From positions 1 through 5,263 of the forward strand of contig JAFACO010000343.1 of the NCBI GenBank assembly GCA_023425485.1: 5,263 bases of DNA, given 5' to 3'. The notes under the pieces are model-generated. The model saw nothing but the letters and a program-made list of their open reading frames with translations, had not been told where the DNA came from and did no database searches. Made by a program: the position numbers and the translations under genes. This document shows, piece by piece, positions 1 to 3,942 of the stretch (position 1 is its first letter; every line of letters starts with the position of its first letter). The DNA comes from Bacillota bacterium. Its GTDB lineage: Bacteria > Bacillota > Clostridia > Lachnospirales > Lachnospiraceae.

Positions 1-602
1 CTCTTATCAAAGAACTCTGCCTGCCATGCTTTTCTTCTTTCATCTGCATGGAAATTACCGGAAGGTCCATTAAGTACTACAACTTTACCATCTTGTGGAA
101 CCTGCTCTAAAGCAAGTGCTGCGTTAACTGCTGCTTGTTTGTAAGGGTCAGCATCTACAGAAGATGCACCTTCAATACCTGAAATACGTGCGTTGGTTGT
201 AATTGCAATGATACCAGCTTTAACGATTTTCTCAACATAAGGTCTCTGTGCCTCACCATTGTTAGGTTGAACGATGATTGCATCATATCCGTTTGTAATT
301 GCATTTTCAATAGCTGCATTTTCTTTCTCGTCATCTGCCTGACCATCAAATACATCAAGTGTGATATCATCATATTCTTTTGCTGCTGCCTTCATCTCAT
401 TTGCAAGCCATGCTGCAAAGGAGTCAGACTGTGTTCTTGCAATATAAGCAACACGAAATTGCTTTTTGTCTGTGTCTGTTGCACTCTTGGTTGGCTCATT
501 TCCGTTGCCTGGTGTCTTCGTATCATCATTTTTTGCACTGCATCCCACCAATAAAGTTCCTACCAATACTACACCCATAATTAAACTAATAATTCTCTTC
601 AT
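1..602 (-). CDS. Sugar ABC transporter substrate-binding lipoprotein (partial, N-terminal 200 residues)
   Basis: Likely the extracytoplasmic sugar receptor of an ABC importer of the ribose/galactose-binding type (periplasmic binding protein family 4). The start ATG follows an AAGGAAGG ribosome binding site at 613-620. Residues 1-20 are a lipoprotein signal peptide: KR at positions 3-4, a hydrophobic stretch, then the lipobox LVGC with the lipidated Cys at 21. A polar linker rich in T, D, N and K runs to about residue 48. The fold starts at FRVAYIARTQSDSFAAW, followed by DVFDGQADDEKENAAIE and NGYDAIIVQPNN (about 83-115), GIIAITTNA (130-138), SSVDADPYKQAA (147-158) and VVVLNGPSGNF with an RR pair (174-190). 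This strand order is typical of the family. Family members are usually about 330-370 residues, so the C-terminal lobe, hinge and any permease or ATPase genes lie off the left edge. The ligand cannot be read from this half. The reading frame has no stop from the start codon to the edge. Sugar-binding class is secure; substrate is unknown. Confidence 0.93.
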   Translation of the reverse strand, partial: MKRIISLIMGVVLVGTLLVGCSAKNDDTKTPGNGNEPTKSATDTDKKQFRVAYIARTQSDSFAAWLANEMKAAAKEYDDITLDVFDGQADDEKENAAIENAITNGYDAIIVQPNNGEAQRPYVEKIVKAGIIAITTNARISGIEGASSVDADPYKQAAVNAALALEQVPQDGKVVVLNGPSGNFHADERRKAWQAEFFDK

Positions 603-628
603 AAACCCTCTACCTTCCTTTTCTTTTT

Positions 629-657
629 ATAATACAGTTACGTATTACCTTGGTTAA
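629..657 (-). promoter_or_regulatory. Candidate promoter for the sugar-binding lipoprotein gene
   Basis: On the minus strand TTAACC (652-657) and TATTAT (629-634) are separated by exactly 17 bases. They match the housekeeping consensus at 4/6 and 5/6. Transcription would begin near 622, giving a leader of only about 20 bases that just includes the ribosome binding site. The short leader is possible but tight, so a promoter further upstream remains an alternative. The region is AT-rich and chance matches are common. Confidence 0.3.
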
Positions 658-736
658 TAGATACCCTTTTCCCTTTATAAACTTCATCTTCTTCCTAACT
701 GATTTAGTCTCTTCTTCGTTAGTAAATGGATAACTT

Positions 737-750
737 GTTTATGGGTAAAC
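737..750. repeat. Inverted repeat GTTTA-TGGG-TAAAC, operator-like
   Basis: Perfect 5-bp arms flank a 4-base centre, lying about 135 bases upstream of the lipoprotein start codon. A second repeat of the same architecture, GTTAA-TTGC-TTAAC, lies 85 bp away at 822-835. Both fit the pattern GTTWA-N4-TWAAC. They could be sites for a dimeric regulator, but 5-bp arms are expected by chance in DNA this AT-rich. Confidence 0.3.
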
Positions 751-819
751 TATAACATCTCAAAAAGGTTTTCAGAAGAAACGGTATTTCTTAGATTGTG
801 TACTTTATTGTTATAATTT

Positions 820-848
820 TTGTTAATTGCTTAACTATGTAATATATT
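820..848 (+). promoter_or_regulatory. Candidate rightward promoter for the micro-ORF and methyltransferase
   Basis: TTGTTA (820-825) and TATATT (843-848) are spaced by 17 bases and match the housekeeping consensus at 4/6 and 5/6. A start near 855 would give a leader of about 90 bases before the micro-ORF. A perfect TATAAT also occurs at 812-817, but it has no fitting -35 at 16-18 bases. Confidence 0.35.
822..835. repeat. Inverted repeat GTTAA-TTGC-TTAAC, operator-like
   Basis: This is the second member of the GTTWA-N4-TWAAC pair. Its left arm overlaps the candidate -35 element at 820-825 and the rest lies in the promoter spacer. A bound repressor there would block rightward transcription. 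The placement is suggestive, but the short arms keep confidence low. Confidence 0.3.
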
Positions 849-945
849 GTGATTTATATGTAAACTATTGTACTTCGTCCATTTGTAGGTAACTATATCC
901 TGGGTTCTTACCCCTGATTACGCCAAATATGAGAAAGGAGATATA

Positions 946-1017
946 GTGTACGAAATTTTTATTTTCTTTTGGTTAATAAAAAAATTGATGTTAACACTAA
1001 TTACGAGTTTTATTTAA
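946..1017 (+). CDS. Putative 23-residue hydrophobic micro-protein or leader peptide
   Basis: A GTG start follows a strong Shine-Dalgarno sequence, AGAAAGGAG (932-940), with 5 bases between. The frame gives 23 codons and ends in TAA. The peptide begins MYEIFIFFWLIK and ends LMLTLITSFI; apart from one Glu and a central KK pair it is almost wholly hydrophobic and aromatic, so it could insert in the membrane. It lies 30 bases before the methyltransferase ATG and in the same frame, with a second in-frame stop (TAG at 1033-1035) in the methyltransferase ribosome binding site region. It could be a translated leader peptide that couples translation to the next gene, a tiny membrane protein, or a fortuitous ORF. 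The ribosome binding site is the main evidence; I recognise no family. Confidence 0.4.
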   Translation: MYEIFIFFWLIKKLMLTLITSFI

Positions 1018-1047
1018 AACACAAAAATATATTAGGGAGATTACAAA

Positions 1048-1743
1048 ATGTATATAAGACAACGCCTATTTAAAAGAATCTATAATGAAGGTTTATATAA
1101 AACTTTGAAATATATTATTTATGCTGCTAGCTACTGTATAAGAGAAAGAGTCTGTGACCTAATTATAGATTTAGTATGCAGCCATCGATTATTAAATGGA
1201 AACATTAAAACCGCCTACAAATCACTTGGTTCAAATGATATCTATCATTCAAAATATTCAGTTTTACCTATAATTTTCAAATTAGTAAAAATTCGAACAA
1301 ATGATGTTTTAGTAGATGTGGGATGCGGTAAGGGCAGAGTTATAAACTATTGGATTTTTAAAAAATGCAAAAATAAAATATATGGATTAGAGCTGGATAG
1401 GTCAATTGCAAGACAAACAGCAAAACAATTTTCAAGATATAAGAATGTTACAATTATTCCCGGAAATGCTTTACTAAATATCCCCCCTAATGGAACAGTC
1501 TTTTATTTTTATAATCCATTTTCAAAAGAAATTGTAGTACAATTTGAAGAAATATTATCAGATATGTTTAAAAACAAACTTATAACAGTCATATACTACA
1601 ACCCCAAAAGCATTGAAATATTTAACAATGATAGGTGGAGAATTAAATATATAAACTTTGAAAAGGATTTAGGCTATAAAAGGTGGGGACGAATTAATAA
1701 ATATCACGATTTAGCAATTATAAAATCAAAAATTCTTCTGTAA
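1048..1743 (+). CDS. Class I SAM-dependent methyltransferase, substrate unknown
   Basis: The 231-residue protein has a Rossmann-type SAM-binding core. Motif I is VLVDVGCGKGRV (87-98), the glycine-rich SAM loop. GLELD (113-117) supplies the acidic residue expected to hold the SAM ribose. GNALL (139-143) sits where the adenine-contact loop should be. FYFYNPF (152-158) is the strand-four motif that normally lines the active site. The first 80 or so residues are basic, aromatic and helical, and probably form a substrate cap; YHSKYSVLP (66-74) just before the core resembles the lead-in of other small cytoplasmic methyltransferases. The NPF motif is reminiscent of NPPY-type N-methyltransferases, but it is not enough to name DNA, RNA, protein or a small molecule as the substrate. 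The start has an AGGGAG site at 1034-1039, well spaced. The gene stands alone on its strand apart from the micro-ORF. Its DNA is much more AT-rich than the GH43 gene, which may mark transfer. Confidence 0.85.
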   Translation: MYIRQRLFKRIYNEGLYKTLKYIIYAASYCIRERVCDLIIDLVCSHRLLNGNIKTAYKSLGSNDIYHSKYSVLPIIFKLVKIRTNDVLVDVGCGKGRVINYWIFKKCKNKIYGLELDRSIARQTAKQFSRYKNVTIIPGNALLNIPPNGTVFYFYNPFSKEIVVQFEEILSDMFKNKLITVIYYNPKSIEIFNNDRWRIKYINFEKDLGYKRWGRINKYHDLAIIKSKILL

Positions 1744-1754
1744 GCTGATACAAA

Positions 1755-1800
1755 AGGAGCTACTGTAAAACTAACTTATTGTTAGTCTCCAGTAGCTCCT
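1755..1800. terminator. Shared hairpin terminator between convergent genes
   Basis: AGGAGCTACTG (1755-1765) pairs perfectly with CAGTAGCTCCT (1790-1800) over 11 bp. Inside it CTAAC (1771-1775) pairs with GTTAG (1781-1785) around a TTATT loop, giving a long stem with an internal loop. Read leftward, the stem is followed by TTTTG, a short U-tract that suits the end of the sigma/anti-sigma transcript. Read rightward, it begins 11 bases after the methyltransferase stop, but what follows (AAGTATTTTC) is a poor U-tract. It probably serves mainly the minus strand, with weaker or Rho-assisted stopping on the plus strand. Confidence 0.8.
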
Positions 1801-1831
1801 AAGTATTTTCAAAAACTATGCCGTTATATTC

Positions 1832-3205
1832 CTACTTCAGCAGCACATCAATCCAAAACCCACTGTTTTCTTCATCAAGATTATTAAATGACAATTCCTT
1901 TTCAATGATACTTCCATCTTTCATCTTTATCTCCATTGTTAGTATATTTGATTCAATTGCATCATTTAATATATCACGATAAAGTTGAAATGTCGCCTCA
2001 CTATCCTCCACAGCAAGATTTTTTAGATACTCCTCATCGTATCCGTAATCCTCGAAAATTGCGTTTACATTAACTGAGTAATAATAATCTATATCCTTCT
2101 GCTCCTCATAGGGTATACTATATTTATTTCCATAGAGTTTCCTTGCGTCCACATCATTCCTTGGCCAATAGCAAAACTCTCCCTTATTTAAGGTATAGGT
2201 TAGTGATTCAATGTTATCCCCTTCCACTGTTAAATAGTAGCTGAAGGTAGTTCCCGCATATTCACCGTTTGATTCCCATCCGTACGGATCATCATTTTGC
2301 AGCTTAATGTTGATTCCATTCTCAACATCCGTATAAAGTTTTTCCTTCTGAAATTCAGATATATCTTTCTCGGTCAGGCCTTGTCGAGCATTACTATCTT
2401 CCGTAGTTTCACTTTGAGAATTCCATTCATCCTCAAGCTGTTTTATATATGCCTCTGCCTTTTCACTGTCTGCCTTAGTAGAATCCAATTCCATATTAAA
2501 TTGAATATTAGTCCCCTTATATGCTTCATTAGCTTTCAACAAGCCGGTTTCTTCGTCATAATCATATGCTTCAACACTGTAAAATGGTGTATCAGAAACA
2601 ATCAGGTATAACTTCTTATCAGAAAACATTTCAATATTATCACATTCTATGATGCGATAAAGGACACCATCAACAATCTTAGATACATAGCCTCCATTCA
2701 TCGTTGCTATATTATACATCCAAGGCTTTAACCCTTGAATAATAGGGGACACAAACAAATTATCCATATATGATATGTCTTCCCCGTCTACTCTTTCTAT
2801 AGCAGTCGCTACATAAGTCCTATCTGGGTTAAGCTCCCAGGCAGAACCTGTCCTATCGCTCATAGTCTTTCCATTCACATACCCTAGATAGGTAACCCTA
2901 TAAGCACCATCTGTTTCTGTCTGATAGGTTTCTACACCCTCCTCTTCAAAGGATTCACTTAACTTATCGTCCCCTACTTCCAGCGCTACTTCCTTTGGAG
3001 ATAATAATCTTTGAGCTGCATAGATTGTAGTAGGTACAACAAGAATACATATAATAGCGCATGCTGCAATCCACTTCGTTTTTGACCATTTCATTGAATG
3101 CTGTTCCTCCATTTTCATTAATATTCTTTGATTTAATTCACTTGAGGGCGTTTCTATTGGAGAAAGGGCTGATTTTAAGATTTCATCTATCTCTATATTA
3201 TCCAT
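1832..3205 (-). CDS. Single-pass membrane anti-sigma-like protein with large extracytoplasmic domain
   Basis: Probable partner and inhibitor or sensor of the ECF sigma factor encoded just upstream. Residues 1-44 are a short, presumably cytoplasmic segment ending in basic KWSKTK. One membrane helix follows (about 45-64, WIAACAIICILVVPTTIYAA), and the positive-inside rule puts the remaining 390 or so residues outside. The external part seems to have two lobes: about 66-235, with SPKEVALEVGDDKL and GAYRVTYLGYVNGKTMSD, and about 285-457, with DPYGWES, TTFSYYLTVEG and SLTYTLNKGEF. A polar, charged linker rich in E, S, T and D (about 240-285) joins them. The first lobe resembles, from memory, the DUF4179-type proteins that accompany Firmicutes ECF sigma genes. 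The cytoplasmic part has no HxxxCxxC zinc motif, so it is not a classical zinc anti-sigma factor. Its ATG overlaps the end of the sigma gene by 8 bases, which implies translational coupling. The anti-sigma role is inferred from context; the ligand is unknown. Confidence 0.75.
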   Translation of the reverse strand: MDNIEIDEILKSALSPIETPSSELNQRILMKMEEQHSMKWSKTKWIAACAIICILVVPTTIYAAQRLLSPKEVALEVGDDKLSESFEEEGVETYQTETDGAYRVTYLGYVNGKTMSDRTGSAWELNPDRTYVATAIERVDGEDISYMDNLFVSPIIQGLKPWMYNIATMNGGYVSKIVDGVLYRIIECDNIEMFSDKKLYLIVSDTPFYSVEAYDYDEETGLLKANEAYKGTNIQFNMELDSTKADSEKAEAYIKQLEDEWNSQSETTEDSNARQGLTEKDISEFQKEKLYTDVENGINIKLQNDDPYGWESNGEYAGTTFSYYLTVEGDNIESLTYTLNKGEFCYWPRNDVDARKLYGNKYSIPYEEQKDIDYYYSVNVNAIFEDYGYDEEYLKNLAVEDSEATFQLYRDILNDAIESNILTMEIKMKDGSIIEKELSFNNLDEENSGFWIDVLLK

Positions 3206-3722
3206 AATAAAGCACCTCCAATAATTCTTTTAATAATATCCTTCCTTTATAAAGTCTGCTTTTTACCGTTCCTTTTGGAATATGTAACGCTCTCCCTATG
3301 TCCTCCACAGACATTTCAGCGGTATAATACATATAAATAATTATTTGCAGTTTTTCAGGCAGTCGTTTTACCTCCCTGCGAACAGTATGAATCGTTTCTT
3401 TACGAATAGCTTTCTCTTCTGGTTGCAGACTTGTACCAGCCTTATACTGTAAAAGTTCTTCCTTAAGTTCTTCGAACTGCACTATCTTTTGCCTGACAGC
3501 ATATTTCTTTTTATGGTTTTGCCATATCTTAACTGCTATACCCATTAAAAAACTTTTCGGATTGCCACTGCTGTCAAGTTTGTGGCGTAACTCAACAGCT
3601 TTTAAGAGGGTATCCTGATACAGATCTTCTGCCTCTGATTTGTTTCCAGTAAGGTTACAGCAAAAACTATATAAATGCCTTCCGTAAGCTATTATTAATA
3701 AATTCAACTCTTCTTCCGTCAT
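3198..3722 (-). CDS. ECF-type RNA polymerase sigma-70 family factor
   Basis: A 174-residue sigma factor with only regions 2 and 4, the usual size for the extracytoplasmic function group. Region 2 covers about 9-75 and includes AYGRHLYSF, the core-binding and -10 segment AEDLYQDTLLKAV (31-43) and the FLMGIAVKIWQNHKKK segment (58-73). A variable linker (about 76-115) follows. Region 4 runs from about 117 to 168: LPEKLQIIIYMYYTAEMS, then the helix-turn-helix SVEDIGRALHIPKGTVKSRL (138-157), which reads the -35 element. The ATG has an AAGGAAGG ribosome binding site at 3732-3739. It is the first gene of a two-gene operon with the membrane anti-sigma-like protein, whose ATG overlaps its stop. By analogy with other such pairs the partner holds it inactive at the membrane until a signal arrives. 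Its regulon is not shown here. Family assignment is secure. Confidence 0.95.
   Translation of the reverse strand: MTEEELNLLIIAYGRHLYSFCCNLTGNKSEAEDLYQDTLLKAVELRHKLDSSGNPKSFLMGIAVKIWQNHKKKYAVRQKIVQFEELKEELLQYKAGTSLQPEEKAIRKETIHTVRREVKRLPEKLQIIIYMYYTAEMSVEDIGRALHIPKGTVKSRLYKGRILLKELLEVLYYG
3213..3219 (-). promoter_or_regulatory. Strong internal ribosome binding site that fixes the anti-sigma start
   Basis: GGAGGTG on the minus strand lies inside the last codons of the sigma gene, 7 bases before the anti-sigma ATG. It supports initiation within the ATGGATAA overlap and suggests the membrane protein can be made at least as well as the sigma factor. Confidence 0.75.
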
Positions 3723-3803
3723 ATTTGCTGTCCTTCCTTTTAACTAATTAATCTGTATCTTATCTCTTACTATTTATTGTAATGAATATGAAATCGGTTC
3801 ATT

Positions 3804-3849
3804 TTTATATAACATTTTTTATATTATAACAAAAAAAGTTCGATACCAA
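3804..3849 (-). promoter_or_regulatory. Candidate promoter region of the sigma/anti-sigma operon
   Basis: Two overlapping housekeeping-type options are visible on the minus strand. TTGTTA (3827-3832) and TATAAA (3804-3809) have 17-base spacing and match at 4/6 and 5/6. TTGGTA (3844-3849) has a perfect TATAAT (3823-3828) at a short 15 bases, or TAATAT at 17. The first would give a leader of about 75 bases. I see no clear ECF-type pair (an AAC-containing -35 with a CGT-type -10 at proper spacing), although GAAC followed by a T-run occurs near 3835-3842. Self-activation therefore cannot be claimed. Confidence 0.4.
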
Positions 3850-3881
3850 CTAATCTCTTAATTGATAGCGAACGATACCAA
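3841..3881. repeat. Direct repeat CGATACCAA x2, 32 bp apart, upstream of the sigma operon
   Basis: CGATACCAA occurs at 3841-3849 and 3873-3881; on the minus strand it reads TTGGTATCG. The 32-bp period is close to three helical turns, so a protein could meet both copies on the same DNA face. The downstream copy contains the TTGGTA of one candidate -35 element. The upstream copy begins at the U-tract of the GH43 terminator. A separate 8-bp repeat, ATCTCTTA, lies at 3762-3769 and 3853-3860. Confidence 0.4.
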
Positions 3882-3912
3882 AAACACCCTACCTTTTTTA
3901 CATGATAGGGTG
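3880..3912 (-). terminator. Rho-independent terminator of the GH43 gene
   Basis: On the minus strand CACCCTA (from 3912) pairs with TAGGGTG (ending at 3885) over 7 bp, around an A-rich 14-base loop, and is followed directly by TTTTT (3884-3880). It lies about 30 bases past the GH43 stop codon. It separates that transcript from the sigma operon, so the two are not one operon unless there is read-through. Confidence 0.85.
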
Positions 3913-3942
3913 CTCCGTATTTTTCACTGTTATTCAATGCGG

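Larger units (their letters stand above)
603..945. other. Divergent intergenic region with no convincing long gene
   Basis: This AT-rich stretch separates the leftward lipoprotein gene from the rightward micro-ORF and methyltransferase. I see no long ORF that looks coding, no tRNA-like cloverleaf and no riboswitch core that I recognise. It holds the two candidate promoters, two similar inverted repeats (737-750 and 822-835) and the 9-mer GTAAACTAT twice (745-753 and 860-868), with a near copy GTAACTAT at 889-896. Just before the micro-ORF, GGTAA (888-892) can pair with TTACC (908-912), or GGGT (902-905) with ACCC (910-913). These are small, mutually exclusive stems of doubtful stability. The content fits a control region for two divergent transcripts. 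Confidence 0.5.

Noticed and set aside
155..373. Minus-strand ORF of 72 codons, rich in Met and Leu
   Set aside because: It is an alternative frame of the real lipoprotein gene on the same strand; the other frame carries the signal peptide and the binding-protein motifs.
267..554. Plus-strand ORF of 95 codons, rich in Cys and Ile
   Set aside because: It is the antisense shadow of the sugar-binding lipoprotein gene, whose frame has a lipobox and family motifs. It has no convincing ribosome binding site or recognisable domain.
915..926. TGATTACGCCAA, identical to 12 bases of the lacZ-alpha start region found in cloning vectors
   Set aside because: The match stops at both sides, with no ATGACC before it and no AGCTTG polylinker after it. 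The flanking DNA is AT-rich and like the rest of the intergenic region. Coincidence is the simplest reading, not vector contamination.
880..945. Possible riboswitch or T-box element ahead of the micro-ORF
   Set aside because: Only 4-5 bp stems can be drawn, and I could not match any conserved riboswitch core or a T-box sequence. There is no U-tract-bearing hairpin before the ribosome binding site.
2297..2611. Plus-strand ORF of 104 codons, hydrophobic
   Set aside because: It is antisense to the anti-sigma-like gene; its hydrophobicity follows from the complement of a Glu, Asp and Lys rich protein. I see no start signal.
3800..3850. ECF-type self-activating promoter for the sigma operon
   Set aside because: A GAAC followed by a T-run is present, but no CGT-type -10 element lies 15-17 bases downstream. 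The visible elements fit a housekeeping promoter better.
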